Assembly: GCF_000218235.1 (NCBI RefSeq)
Contig: NZ_GL945017.1
Location: 3,238,422 to 3,302,421 of the forward strand
Length of the DNA stretch: 64,000 bases
DNA from: Hallella multisaccharivorax DSM 17128
Lineage (GTDB): Bacteria; Bacteroidota; Bacteroidia; Bacteroidales; Bacteroidaceae
Direction: 5' to 3'
Part shown: one piece after another, positions 1-8,647 of the stretch
Layout of the letters: every line of letters starts with the position of its first letter
Position numbering within the stretch: position 1 is the stretch's first letter
The notes under the pieces: model-generated
What the model saw: the letters and a program-made list of their open reading frames with translations, nothing else
What the model was told of the DNA's origin: nothing
The model's database searches: none
Translations under genes and position numbers: made by a program

Positions 1-1
1 T

Positions 2-1462
2 ACTTCCTTTATCGGCTTGTTGCTTTCTGTTATTCTGCTTCTTGTGGCGTCGTGCGGCACCACAAAAAAGACGACAAGGGAGAAAGAAACCATCAAAGTC
101 CCAATTATGAAGAGTGACACGTCGACCGTCGCGTTGGCCATGCCACACAAGGAGGTGCGTGCCGTGTGGGTGGCAACCATCGGTGGCATCGACTGGCCGC
201 GTGAACATTTCAGTGAGACGGCACAGAAAGCCTGGTACACACAGATGCTCGACACGCTGCAACGTCTTAACATCAACACCGTTTATTTCCAGATACGCCC
301 CAAGGCCGACGCTTTCTACGATTCGCCCTATGAGCCTTGGAGCCAGTATATCACCGGATACAGGGGCAAGGCACCGGGGTATGACGTACTGAAATGGGCC
401 ATTGACGAGACCCACAAGCGCGGCATGTCCTTCCATGCCTGGATGAATCCTTACCGTATAGACCAGAAACAGAGACCCAAAGACAAGTTCAGCCAGCTCG
501 ATGACAAAATACCCTCACAGTTTGTAAAGGACTATCGCATGGTGCGCATCTACAATCCCGCCATGCCTGAGACGCGACAGCGCGTGTGCGACATCGTGGC
601 CGACCTGTTGAGACGGTACGATGTGGACGGCATCCATATTGACGACTATTTCTATCCCGCTCTGCAGAAAAACGAGAAGATGCGCGACGAAGCCGAATAC
701 CGGCGCTACGGCAAGGGCTTCGCGTCGGTTGCCGAGTTTCGCCGCGCCATGGTCGACTCCCTCATTGTAGGCATGCACGACACCATCAAGGCTATCCGTC
801 CCGCTGCCATCTTCTCTGTCTCACCCCAAGGCAACTATGAGAACAACTACAACACGATGTATGCCGACATCGCTCTATGGTCATCACACGGGTGGTGCGA
901 TGTCGTCATTCCACAACTCTATTGGAGCACGGAGCGATGGTTCCTTCCACGCCTGAAATGGTTTTCGGAAAACGCCACGCATCGCACCAAACTGGTTATC
1001 GGCTACGCCCTTTACCGCTTCGACGCCAAAGCCAAAGACCCCTGTTACCGGTCGGCAGACGACCTCTCGCGACAAATGGATGCCGCCCGTGCCGACGACG
1101 TGTCAGGCGACGCGCTCTACAGCGCCATCTGGCTAATGAAAAACCCTGTAGGCATCAACAGCATCATCGCCCGACACTACCCCACTCCTGTCCTCGCCCC
1201 GTACCTCGGCCAAGGCGATGAGGTACGGCCCGATGCCCCACAAGGGCTTAACACCAACGGCTCGGAGCTTTTCTGGCAACCCGTGAAAGACTGCTACTAT
1301 GCGGTCTACAAGGTAATGAACGGGAAAGCTGTCCTCGTGAGCGTCGTCTACAACAACAAAGCGGCTGTCGCGCCAGCAGCTACCTACTTCGTCACCGCCG
1401 TCAGGAAGGGCTGCAATGCAGAGAGTCGGCCGTCGGCCACCGTCAACCTGAGCCCGCAATAA
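2..1462 (+). CDS. GH10-like (GHL10/DUF187) family lipoprotein, 5' partial
   Basis: The frame is open from the window edge, so the true start lies upstream; the first in-window start-like codon is a TTG at 17. The visible N-terminus is a hydrophobic stretch ending in VASCGTT, a lipobox with Cys as the acylation site, so this is probably a surface or periplasmic lipoprotein. The body matches the family 10-like glycosylhydrolase fold: EVRAVWVATIGGIDWP near the start, then VDGIHIDDYFYP at mid-length, where these (beta/alpha)8 proteins place acidic active-site residues. The last ~80 residues look like a short beta-sandwich add-on. The family is thought to act on glycans or peptidoglycan-like sugars; the substrate is unknown. 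It sits 59 bp before the phosphatase gene on the same strand. Family assignment is firm, substrate is not. Confidence 0.85.
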   Translation, partial: TSFIGLLLSVILLLVASCGTTKKTTREKETIKVPIMKSDTSTVALAMPHKEVRAVWVATIGGIDWPREHFSETAQKAWYTQMLDTLQRLNINTVYFQIRPKADAFYDSPYEPWSQYITGYRGKAPGYDVLKWAIDETHKRGMSFHAWMNPYRIDQKQRPKDKFSQLDDKIPSQFVKDYRMVRIYNPAMPETRQRVCDIVADLLRRYDVDGIHIDDYFYPALQKNEKMRDEAEYRRYGKGFASVAEFRRAMVDSLIVGMHDTIKAIRPAAIFSVSPQGNYENNYNTMYADIALWSSHGWCDVVIPQLYWSTERWFLPRLKWFSENATHRTKLVIGYALYRFDAKAKDPCYRSADDLSRQMDAARADDVSGDALYSAIWLMKNPVGINSIIARHYPTPVLAPYLGQGDEVRPDAPQGLNTNGSELFWQPVKDCYYAVYKVMNGKAVLVSVVYNNKAAVAPAATYFVTAVRKGCNAESRPSATVNLSPQ

Positions 1463-1521
1463 ACGCCGGACGACCGGCCATCGCCCATCAACATAGATTG
1501 ACATTAAACCGTAACAATAAC

Positions 1522-3003
1522 ATGAAAAGAAAATTATTCGCCCTGGTAGCCGTGCTCTTCGCCCTCCAGACCATGGGACAAATCCACCGACCCAAGCTCG
1601 TTGTGGGACTGGTGGTGGACCAAATGCGCTGGGATTACCTTTACTACTATTACAACCAGTACCGCAACGACGGCCTGCGCCGCCTTGTAGACGATGGCTT
1701 CAGCTTTGAAAACACCCTCATCAACTACTTGCCCGCAGTGACAGCCGTTGGCCATTCCAGCGTGTACACGGGCAGCGTGCCGGCCCTGACCGGTATCGTG
1801 TCAAACAATTTCTACATCAATGGCAAATGGTCCTACTGCTGCGACGACGCCTCCGTGCGGACCGTCGGCTCCAACAGCAAGGAGGGACAGATGTCTCCCC
1901 GCAATCTTTTTGCCACGGGCATGGGTGACATGCTGAAAGTGGCCACCGATTTCAAAGCTCGTGTCATTGGTGTGGCTCTCAAGGACCGTGCCGCCATCCT
2001 GCCTGCCGGCCACAGTGCCGATGCGGCCTACTGGTGGGACACCTCCGCCGGGCACTTCATCACGTCGTCCTACTACATGAGCGAGCTGCCCGACTGGGTG
2101 AAAGCTGTCAACAGGAAAATAGGTACCAAGCCCGGCACCAATGTCAAGACTTCTACAGCAGGTGTGACCAAGACCTTTCAAATGGCTGAGGCCGCCCTCG
2201 ACAACGAAAGGCTTGGGCAGGATTCCATTACCGACCTGCTTGCCATCAGCGTGTCGTCCACCGATGCCATCGGGCATGTCTACGGCACGCGCGGACAGGA
2301 AAACCACGACGTCTACATGGAACTCGACCGCCAGCTCGCTCTGTTCATGCACCAGCTTGACGAGAAAGTGGGCAAAGGACAGTGGCTGCTCTTCCTCACG
2401 GCGGACCACGGAGCTTCACACAACCACAATTTTCTCAAGGCACATCACATCCCCGCCGGAGGCCTTGAACTGTGGAATACCTTCAAGCCCACGGAGACCG
2501 CGCTGGAAGAGGAGCTTGGTTTCGCGCCCGTCGTTGTGAAAATCAACGATGGATGGGTGTATCTCAACCACGACGGCGCACGGAAGGCCGGAAAATCCCT
2601 CGCCAAAGTCAAGAAAACCGTGTGCGACAGGCTGGCACAGAATGACAGCATCCTCTACGCCATCGACTGCGAGCGAGCGCTCACAACCACTGTGCCGTTA
2701 CCCATCCGCGAGATGGTGGTCAACGGTTACCGCCACGGTCGCAGCGGCGATGTGTTCATCGTGCCGAGGGCTGGATGGGAGAACGTAGAGGCTTCCGACA
2801 GATATATCGGGACCACCCATCAGCATTGGAATCCCTACGACGCCCACATCCCCTTCCTGCTCTATGGCTGGGATGTGCCCCACGGGCAGACCTCGACCCC
2901 GACCCATATCACCGACATCGCGCCGACCATCTGTGCCATGCTCCACATTCAGATGCCTAACAGCTGTGTGGGTACGGCTAAAAACGACTTCCTGAGACGC
3001 TGA
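1522..3003 (+). CDS. pafA: PafA-type alkaline phosphatase (alkaline phosphatase superfamily)
   Basis: 493 aa from the ATG at 1522; a TTG at 1498 would only add residues ahead of a good signal peptide (MKRKLFALVAVLFALQTMGQ), so the ATG is preferred. It is a secreted Zn-dependent phosphomonoesterase of the nucleotide pyrophosphatase/phosphodiesterase-like branch. Visible hallmarks are VVGLVVDQMRWDYL with the first metal-binding Asp, the nucleophile region LPAVTAVGHSSVYTG with Thr74 as probable nucleophile, and FLTADHGASHNHN with metal-binding Asp and His. A late THQHWNPYDAHIPFLLYG block supplies another His. Length agrees with the family. In Bacteroidetes PafA is a phosphate-insensitive enzyme that releases phosphate from organic esters. 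It ends 3 bp before the UpxY-like gene, so the two are probably co-transcribed. Confidence 0.85.
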   Translation: MKRKLFALVAVLFALQTMGQIHRPKLVVGLVVDQMRWDYLYYYYNQYRNDGLRRLVDDGFSFENTLINYLPAVTAVGHSSVYTGSVPALTGIVSNNFYINGKWSYCCDDASVRTVGSNSKEGQMSPRNLFATGMGDMLKVATDFKARVIGVALKDRAAILPAGHSADAAYWWDTSAGHFITSSYYMSELPDWVKAVNRKIGTKPGTNVKTSTAGVTKTFQMAEAALDNERLGQDSITDLLAISVSSTDAIGHVYGTRGQENHDVYMELDRQLALFMHQLDEKVGKGQWLLFLTADHGASHNHNFLKAHHIPAGGLELWNTFKPTETALEEELGFAPVVVKINDGWVYLNHDGARKAGKSLAKVKKTVCDRLAQNDSILYAIDCERALTTTVPLPIREMVVNGYRHGRSGDVFIVPRAGWENVEASDRYIGTTHQHWNPYDAHIPFLLYGWDVPHGQTSTPTHITDIAPTICAMLHIQMPNSCVGTAKNDFLRR

Positions 3004-3006
3004 GCC

Positions 3007-4029
3007 ATGCTGCCGACAAAAGAAAGACAAGTTCTGGCCGACGATGCCATGGAGCAATGGTATGTCTTCGCCGTGAGCTACCGCAAGGAGATAGAGACGC
3101 GTAACGAGCTCACGGCCCGTGGTTTCCGTGCCTACATCCCCATGCGCTACTGTCTGCACTCCGTCGGTGGGAAAAAAACGCGGCAGCTGCAGCCTGCCAT
3201 CGCAGGACTCGTCTTCGTAAGGGGAAAACGAAAAGACCTGCTCGACTTTAGAAATACGAGCAAACTGAGGAACTATCTCTTCCTCAAGAGCCATCTCATG
3301 AGTGACGGCACGCTGAAATATATCCGGATACGCGATGACGACATGAGCAATTTCCAAAGGCTCAACGATGTGGAAGGCGCTCAGCTCACCTATTACAGAC
3401 CCGAGGAACTGCATATAGCCAAAGGCAGCAAGGTCAGAATCATGGACGGTCCCTTTGAGGGCATCACCGGCATCGTACAGAAATTGCCGGGGAGGCACGG
3501 GCGATATCTCATCGTGAGCCTGCCCGACGTCGCTATCGCCACAGTCAGCATCAAGCCGTTGTACGTAGAGCCGCTGAACGCAAAGGTGAAGAAGTCAGAC
3601 AATGTAGAAAAGGACGTCTGGTGCCTGACACAGAGAGCGCTGGCCCTGCTGATGGAAAGCCAAGACAAAAGCGCAGCCTTGCAAGACGTGGGGGATAACG
3701 AAATGAGGCTGCTGATGGCCGCACTGAAAGGATGCAAGACCTTTTTGCCCAATGACAAGGCGCGTTATCACTTCGCCTTTTATGCCGCAAGGATGGCGTT
3801 GGGCGAGGATGCCGCGGACGACAAGGCACAACTGGCCAGTCTGTTGCCACGGTTAAAGGCAAACAACCTGCTGCTGCCGGTCACGCATCTGCTGTTCTAT
3901 TACGAGGAGCACCGACCCGAAGAGCTGCAGGCCGCCGATGAAATCATCGGCAGATGGGACAACACCCACTACACGGAACCGCAACGGAGGGTCTTGAAGC
4001 TGCGCGCTTTCGTAACGAAAAACAAGTGA
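3007..4029 (+). CDS. UpxY-family NusG-like transcription antiterminator, long form
   Basis: 340 aa. The N-terminal part (about residues 17-115) is a NusG NGN domain: QWYVFAVSYRKEIETRNELTARG followed by IPMRY and GLVFVRG. A KOW-like segment follows near residues 140-185 (KGSKVRIMDGPFEGITGIV). Bacteroides UpxY proteins are usually about 170-190 aa and sit at the head of capsule operons, preventing early termination. This one carries roughly 150 extra alpha-helical residues and has no polysaccharide genes downstream; the next gene is a convergent MATE exporter. It follows the phosphatase by 3 bp. NusG-paralogue identity is well supported. The target operon is unknown, and the C-terminal domain is not recognised. 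Confidence 0.8.
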   Translation: MLPTKERQVLADDAMEQWYVFAVSYRKEIETRNELTARGFRAYIPMRYCLHSVGGKKTRQLQPAIAGLVFVRGKRKDLLDFRNTSKLRNYLFLKSHLMSDGTLKYIRIRDDDMSNFQRLNDVEGAQLTYYRPEELHIAKGSKVRIMDGPFEGITGIVQKLPGRHGRYLIVSLPDVAIATVSIKPLYVEPLNAKVKKSDNVEKDVWCLTQRALALLMESQDKSAALQDVGDNEMRLLMAALKGCKTFLPNDKARYHFAFYAARMALGEDAADDKAQLASLLPRLKANNLLLPVTHLLFYYEEHRPEELQAADEIIGRWDNTHYTEPQRRVLKLRAFVTKNK

Positions 4030-4039
4030 GACCGGCCCG

Positions 4040-4127
4040 TGACCACGGTCTGGTCAATCATTGACCACGGCGTGGTCACCGTATGACCAGGCTGTGGTCA
4101 TGCCATGACCACGGCGTGGTCATCCTC
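4040..4127. repeat. Tandem array, 4 x 22 bp, palindromic units
   Basis: Four consecutive 22-nt units start at 4040, 4062, 4084 and 4106. Each begins TGACCA and carries TGGTCA 11 nt later. Units 2 and 4 contain the perfect odd palindrome TGACCACGGCGTGGTCA. The array fills almost the whole gap between the convergent UpxY and MATE genes. The hairpins could serve as a bidirectional terminator, but there is no T-tract. Confidence 0.85.
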
Positions 4128-4137
4128 CCATTGAGGT

Positions 4138-5487
4138 CTAAGAACGTGCCGGTGACAGCAGCCTGCGCCAATAGTAAGCAAAGATAGAAGCTACGAAAAC
4201 ACTTGTCAATACCCACGAAATGGGGTAACACAACATGAGTTGGCGGAAGCCCGGCCAAACGGGGAGCACCACGAAAATCCACACTAAACGAAGCGCACAC
4301 GTACCGAAGATGGTAAGCAATGCCGGCTCCAGCGAATGGCCAAAACCACGCATCGCGGCAGACGGTATCTCATAGCCCGTGGAAATCCACTGAAACAGAA
4401 GTACGGTGAACATGCGTGCCTTGGCATAATGCACCACGGCCGCATCGGTCGTAAACAGCGACAGCACCGGATCGGCAAAGACCAAGAAGCTCATGTTGGC
4501 GAGGAAACAGGCGATGGTACCGCCCGCAAGGCAAATCCAGAACACCCGCTTGCAGCGAGAGAACTGCCCCGCACCATAGTTCTGCCCCACAAATGTGACA
4601 CAGGCACTGCTGAAGGAAAAGAGCAGAAAATAGCAATAAGCGTCAAAGTTCTGTGAGATAGAAGCGCCTGCCACTGCCGATGAGCCGAATACATTGATCG
4701 ACGACTGTACGAAGATGTTGCTGAAAGAGAACACCATGCCCTGTAATCCTGCCGGCACGCCAACGAAAAGAATGCGCTTCAATTCCTGCGGACAGAGCTT
4801 GATGAAGCGCAAATTGAGCCGCAGAGGCCCGCTTTCGCGGCGTAGGTACCACACCACGGACATGGCGCTGAAACAATAGGCTATGTCGGTAGCAGTGGCC
4901 ACTCCAGCCACGTTCATGCCAAAACCAATGACAAAAATGAGGTTGAGTATGGTATTGATGATGCCCGATACGATAAGGATGTTGAGCGGACGGCGCGTGT
5001 CGCCCTTACTCCGAAGGATGGAGGCGCCGAAATTGTAGACCATGAAGAATGGCGACCCGAGGAAGTAGATGCGCAGAAACAGCGTGGCATCATCAATGAT
5101 ATTGGCCGGCGTGCCCATCGCAGAAAGCATGGGCCTGGCGGCAAGTGAACCGACAACGAGCAGGAAAAAACCGCTGAGGAGCGACAAAGCCGCCGTGGTG
5201 CTCACCGCCCGACGAATGCGGCGCGTGTCGTTCTGGCCGATGAAGTTGGCGAGCGCTACGTTGGCACCAAGCGAAATGCCCACGAAAAGATTGATGAAAA
5301 GGTTGATGAGAAAGGTGTTGGCACCAACAGCAGCCAATGCCTCACTGGAAGCAAAGCGCCCCACCACCGCCACGTCGATGGTGATGAATAACTGCTCAAG
5401 AATGCTGCTCAGCGCAAAAGGAATCGCATATTTGAGAATCTTGCCCAACAAAGGGCCGTGAAGCATATCTACTGATCTACTATCCAT
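4138..5487 (-). CDS. MATE family efflux transporter
   Basis: 449 aa, about 12 predicted membrane segments, in the normal MATE range. The N-terminus MLHGPLLGKILKYAIPFALSSILEQLF matches the first MATE half. The repeat at mid-protein (FVGVPAGLQGMVFSFSNIFVQSSIN) matches the second half, each with the conserved pro-gly pattern. These are Na+ or H+ antiporters exporting cationic drugs or metabolites from the cytoplasm; the substrate cannot be read from sequence. It starts 9 bp after the TPR gene stop and is probably the last gene of the minus-strand run that begins at 9732. It converges on the UpxY gene across the 22-bp repeat array. Confidence 0.88.
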   Translation of the reverse strand: MDSRSVDMLHGPLLGKILKYAIPFALSSILEQLFITIDVAVVGRFASSEALAAVGANTFLINLFINLFVGISLGANVALANFIGQNDTRRIRRAVSTTAALSLLSGFFLLVVGSLAARPMLSAMGTPANIIDDATLFLRIYFLGSPFFMVYNFGASILRSKGDTRRPLNILIVSGIINTILNLIFVIGFGMNVAGVATATDIAYCFSAMSVVWYLRRESGPLRLNLRFIKLCPQELKRILFVGVPAGLQGMVFSFSNIFVQSSINVFGSSAVAGASISQNFDAYCYFLLFSFSSACVTFVGQNYGAGQFSRCKRVFWICLAGGTIACFLANMSFLVFADPVLSLFTTDAAVVHYAKARMFTVLLFQWISTGYEIPSAAMRGFGHSLEPALLTIFGTCALRLVWIFVVLPVWPGFRQLMLCYPISWVLTSVFVASIFAYYWRRLLSPARS

Positions 5488-5496
5488 GAGATAAAT

Positions 5497-6180
5497 TCAC
5501 TTTCTCTTTCTCACCTTGTCGTACCAATCTTTCAAAGCCGCACGGGGCGTTCCCAACCTGACAAGTGTGTCAAGGTCGGCCTGTGCATCAGCAAAACGTC
5601 GCAATTTAATACGGAGGTCAGCCCGTGCCAATAAGTAATCCTTATTGTCAGGGGCTCGCTTCAAAGCTTCTGAATAATCGTACTCTGACAGTTCATTCAT
5701 ACCGCGTTCGCCCTCTATCCCTGCTCTTGCGGCCCACACTACCGCAGAATCCGGATAGGCTGAAACAAGCTGATTGATCCCGTCAAGGGCCTCGGTAAAG
5801 TGCCTGTCCTTCTCATTAAGTAACGCCAAGCCTAAGCGTGCCTCAAAATTTCCTGGGACAAGGGCAAGCAGATTCTGATAATCAAGGCGGGCAAAGTCAT
5901 AGCGTCCAAGTCGGTCGTTACAGTATGCGCGATAATAGAGAGCCGCGATATTGACAGGATTGTGGCTCAAAATGATGTCATACTCACTTTTAGCGCTCTG
6001 CCATTCCTCCAATTGCACATTCCAAGCCGCCTTTCTCAAGCGGAGATCAATGGAGTCAGGATAAAAGGAAAGCCTCTCCGAGGCAACCTTAAGGCTATCG
6101 CGGAGAGGATTGGATGTCTGTGCTTCTGCTGCCACTGGAAGCCAAAAAGCGAACAGAATCGCAGTTAAGCCTTGTTTCAT
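5497..6180 (-). CDS. Secreted TPR-repeat protein
   Basis: 227 aa. Residues 1-21 form a signal peptide ending AEAQ. The rest is made of helical TPR motifs, for example NPVNIAALYYRAYCNDRLGRYDFARLDY (residues ~73-100, given in pieces: NPVNIAALYYRAY, CNDRLGRYDFARLDY), then VPGNFEARLGLALLNEKD and APDNKDYLLARADLRIKL. This is a protein-protein interaction scaffold in the periplasm or outer envelope. Its ATG overlaps the stop of the upstream pseudokinase gene by 4 bp, so the two are translationally coupled and probably work together. The pseudokinase C-terminal region would face the same compartment. No catalytic function is apparent. Confidence 0.75.
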   Translation of the reverse strand: MKQGLTAILFAFWLPVAAEAQTSNPLRDSLKVASERLSFYPDSIDLRLRKAAWNVQLEEWQSAKSEYDIILSHNPVNIAALYYRAYCNDRLGRYDFARLDYQNLLALVPGNFEARLGLALLNEKDRHFTEALDGINQLVSAYPDSAVVWAARAGIEGERGMNELSEYDYSEALKRAPDNKDYLLARADLRIKLRRFADAQADLDTLVRLGTPRAALKDWYDKVRKRK

Positions 6181-7328
6181 TGATTCTTCTGTTGAATGTA
6201 TTCGGCAAAGGCTTTGTCGAAAGCATCAAGTTGACCGGCCGACTTATGCTGCTTCTTCAGTGCACGGCGCAAACCTTTATAATAAGCTCCTACCTTAGCG
6301 TGGATAACCGCAGGATCTTCTTCAGAGTTATAAATTTTGTCGAGGTCGGCGTGCATTTGCGGCACGAGGTCATTGAGGAAAGCGTTATCACCCTGAACCT
6401 GATCAGTATCAGCGGGCTGATTCTGAGTTGTATCAGCAGACTGTGAAGCCTGGGGCTGCTGGCTGTTCGTGCTATACATATCAGCGTTACCCTGCGCCGA
6501 TGAATCGACTTGCTCGGTTTGTGATGGCTCTGTCTGGTTCTGTCCGCCACCTCTTTGCACCACTAACAGTGCGACAGCCACACAGGCCAGCACCGCAATA
6601 GCAGCTATGATAACAGCCATTTTCTTGTTGCTCGACATACTCGGCTGTGCGTCGGTCAGCTCATCAGAAGGACGGTTAAAGCGTCGCCTATCCACTGCAT
6701 CCATCAATTGTGCAACACTTTCGAAACGCTCATTGCGACCGAAGCGGCAGCATTTTTCTATCACATTATGGTATTCTGTGCTAAAGCCCATGTCCTTGAG
6801 CAACACTCCAAGAGAGTAGATATCTGCACGATCATCCAGTCCCACAGTGCCATCCTTGGCTTCCGGTGCCACATACTTCAGCAAATCCTGCGGCTGCTTG
6901 AGGATGTCAGTGTAGCGCAACCTGAAGGTGAGCAACTTGACATCATCGCTCTTGCGGGTAATAAAAACGTTGCCTGCATTGAGATTTCCATGCACCATTC
7001 CCCTGGAATGCATATAGCTAATGGCGTTTGTCACCTGTCTGAACACCCGCCTCTTCTCATCATCAGTATGACCTTCCTGCAGCCATTCAGTAAGTGTGCG
7101 ACAATCTTCCCACTCTGTTTCAACAGCGAGTCCGATGTCAGAATCCTCCTTCAAGGCAATATATTTGAATATATCGTTGCTGTCAAGGTCTTTGCCACGA
7201 TTGTATTCTTGACGCATATAGCGCTGATAGTTAGGCTTGGAACGGAAGGCTTCTTTCAATCCTATGATCAGTACATCCTTGCCTCCATCCTTTCCGGTGG
7301 CAATGAGGTGAATGCTTGAGGTGTTCAT
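6177..7328 (-). CDS. Membrane-anchored protein kinase-like protein (probable pseudokinase)
   Basis: 383 aa from the ATG at 7328; an ATG at 7334 is only 1 nt from an AAGGA, whereas 7328 has a 7-nt spacing, so 7328 is favoured. The N-terminal ~215 residues have a kinase-like fold. The catalytic loop reads VHGNLNAGNVF in place of HRDxxxxN, so the catalytic Asp is Asn, and the DFG triplet appears as TFR. YVAPEA and DIYSLGVLL match the APE and F-helix motifs. A single TM helix (MAVIIAAIAVLACVAVALLVV) follows near residues 237-257. After it comes a Gln/Ser/Thr-rich linker and a helical C-terminus, presumably periplasmic. It overlaps the TPR gene by 4 bp. The protein probably binds rather than phosphorylates, and may be a signalling or scaffold protein. 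Confidence 0.75.
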   Translation of the reverse strand: MNTSSIHLIATGKDGGKDVLIIGLKEAFRSKPNYQRYMRQEYNRGKDLDSNDIFKYIALKEDSDIGLAVETEWEDCRTLTEWLQEGHTDDEKRRVFRQVTNAISYMHSRGMVHGNLNAGNVFITRKSDDVKLLTFRLRYTDILKQPQDLLKYVAPEAKDGTVGLDDRADIYSLGVLLKDMGFSTEYHNVIEKCCRFGRNERFESVAQLMDAVDRRRFNRPSDELTDAQPSMSSNKKMAVIIAAIAVLACVAVALLVVQRGGGQNQTEPSQTEQVDSSAQGNADMYSTNSQQPQASQSADTTQNQPADTDQVQGDNAFLNDLVPQMHADLDKIYNSEEDPAVIHAKVGAYYKGLRRALKKQHKSAGQLDAFDKAFAEYIQQKNQ

Positions 7329-7365
7329 TTCCATATCCTTGTGGTTTTTAAAAATTCATTATAAC

Positions 7366-8004
7366 TTATCGTTGACTATTCTCATGCCCGATGGGGAAAA
7401 GCCCAAACAGGCTGGCGTCAATCATATCGGTGATCTTTCTAAAGTCTTCAGGGCTTTCTTCAAATTGAATTTTGTCGCCGTCGATAGTGATCAGCTCGCC
7501 GTCGTAGGAAGAAACCCAATCGTCATAGCGCTTCTGCAATCCTGCAAGATAGTCTATTCTGATAGACTTTTCAAAGTCGCGTCCGCGCTTCTCAATATGC
7601 TTGACGAGCGTAGGAATAGACGAACGGATGTAAATCATCAGCTGCGGTTTTTTCACGAGCGACATCATTAACGAGAAGAGGTCGCTGTAGTTTTCGAAAT
7701 CCCTGTCCGACATATAGCCTTGGTCATGAAGGTTGGGAGCGAAGATGCAGGCATCCTCATAGATTGTTCGGTCCTGTATGATGGTATCGGAACTCTTTGA
7801 GATTTCCACCACCTCCTTGAAACGCTTGTTGAGGAAGTAAACCTGCAGGTTGAATGCCCAGCGCTTCATGTCATGATAGAAATCCTCAAGATATGGGTTG
7901 TTATCCACCGGCTCAAAGCGAGGCGACCATCCATAGCGCGCGGCGAGAAGCCGTGTGAGGGTTGTCTTTCCGCTTCCAATATTTCCTGCAATTGCAATAT
8001 GCAT
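7366..8004 (-). CDS. Deoxynucleoside kinase (dNK family), copy 1
   Basis: 212 aa, the usual size of bacterial dCK/dGK-type deoxynucleoside kinases. The P-loop GNIGSGKT is at residues 7-14. EPVDNNPYLEDFYHD matches the substrate-binding segment, the QDRTIYED block carries the DR motif at 78-79, and a LID-like Arg-rich stretch KRGRDFEKSIR follows. It phosphorylates deoxynucleosides with ATP in the cytosolic salvage pathway. The preferred base cannot be told from sequence. It lies 13 bp after a paralogue of nearly the same length, suggesting duplication and split specificity, as known for paired deoxyadenosine/deoxyguanosine kinases in other bacteria. Confidence 0.88.
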   Translation of the reverse strand: MHIAIAGNIGSGKTTLTRLLAARYGWSPRFEPVDNNPYLEDFYHDMKRWAFNLQVYFLNKRFKEVVEISKSSDTIIQDRTIYEDACIFAPNLHDQGYMSDRDFENYSDLFSLMMSLVKKPQLMIYIRSSIPTLVKHIEKRGRDFEKSIRIDYLAGLQKRYDDWVSSYDGELITIDGDKIQFEESPEDFRKITDMIDASLFGLFPIGHENSQR

Positions 8005-8017
8005 GTTATAATTCAGT

Positions 8018-8647
8018 TTAAACGAACAGACTTCTGCTGTTCACGTCTATTTTTTTATTAATAATTGAGGTGATGGTCGCAAAGTCTTCTTTATTGCGCA
8101 CGAAGTCAAGATTCTCGACATCCACTGTGATTTTCGGCCCCTTGTATTGCCGTTGAAAGAACCGGTCATACCGGTCATTGAGATTCTTGAGATAGTCGAG
8201 CCGCATGTTTTGCTCATATTCGCGCCCCCGCTTGTGTATATTATCCACAAGATGGGGCACAGATGCCTTGAGGTAAACCATGAGATCAGGTTGCTTTACC
8301 GCCATCATTATCGAGTTGAAGAGGCCCATGTAAGTCTCAAAGTCATGGTCTGACATATTCCCCATGTCATGATTGTTGGCAGAGAAGATGTAGACTCCCT
8401 CGTAGATGGAGCGGTCCTGTATGACCGGTTTGGCTGACTTTCTGATCTCCAACAAATCGCGAAAGCGCTCTTTAAGGAAGTAAACCTCCAAGTTTAACGC
8501 CCATCTTGGCATATCCTTATAATAGTCCTCGAGATAAGGATTGTATGTCACGCTCTCCAGTCTCAAGTCCCAGCCGTAATGCCTGGCAAGCATTTTCGTC
8601 AGTGTTGTCTTGCCGCTACCTATGTTTCCTGCAATAACAATGTGCAT
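8018..8647 (-). CDS. Deoxynucleoside kinase (dNK family), copy 2
   Basis: 209 aa, a paralogue of the downstream gene with the same P-loop GNIGSGKT (7-14), YNPYLEDYYKDMPRWALNLE substrate segment, QDRSIYEG (DRS at 78-80) and KRGREYEQNMR LID. The differences lie around the substrate pocket (SVTYNPY against PVDNNPY), consistent with different base preference. Its ATG overlaps the stop of the AAA-CYTH gene by one base (TAATG), so translation is coupled. It is the second gene of the salvage run. Confidence 0.88.
   Translation of the reverse strand: MHIVIAGNIGSGKTTLTKMLARHYGWDLRLESVTYNPYLEDYYKDMPRWALNLEVYFLKERFRDLLEIRKSAKPVIQDRSIYEGVYIFSANNHDMGNMSDHDFETYMGLFNSIMMAVKQPDLMVYLKASVPHLVDNIHKRGREYEQNMRLDYLKNLNDRYDRFFQRQYKGPKITVDVENLDFVRNKEDFATITSIINKKIDVNSRSLFV

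Noticed and set aside
1801..2409. 202-codon antisense frame in the phosphatase gene
   Set aside because: It is opposite conserved phosphatase motifs and has no independent support.
2698..3498. 266-codon antisense frame over phosphatase and UpxY genes
   Set aside because: It overlaps two well-supported genes and has shadow composition.
4040..4127. Array considered as a set of simple terminators
   Set aside because: Strict 22-nt spacing and lack of T runs are not explained by termination alone; kept as a repeat.
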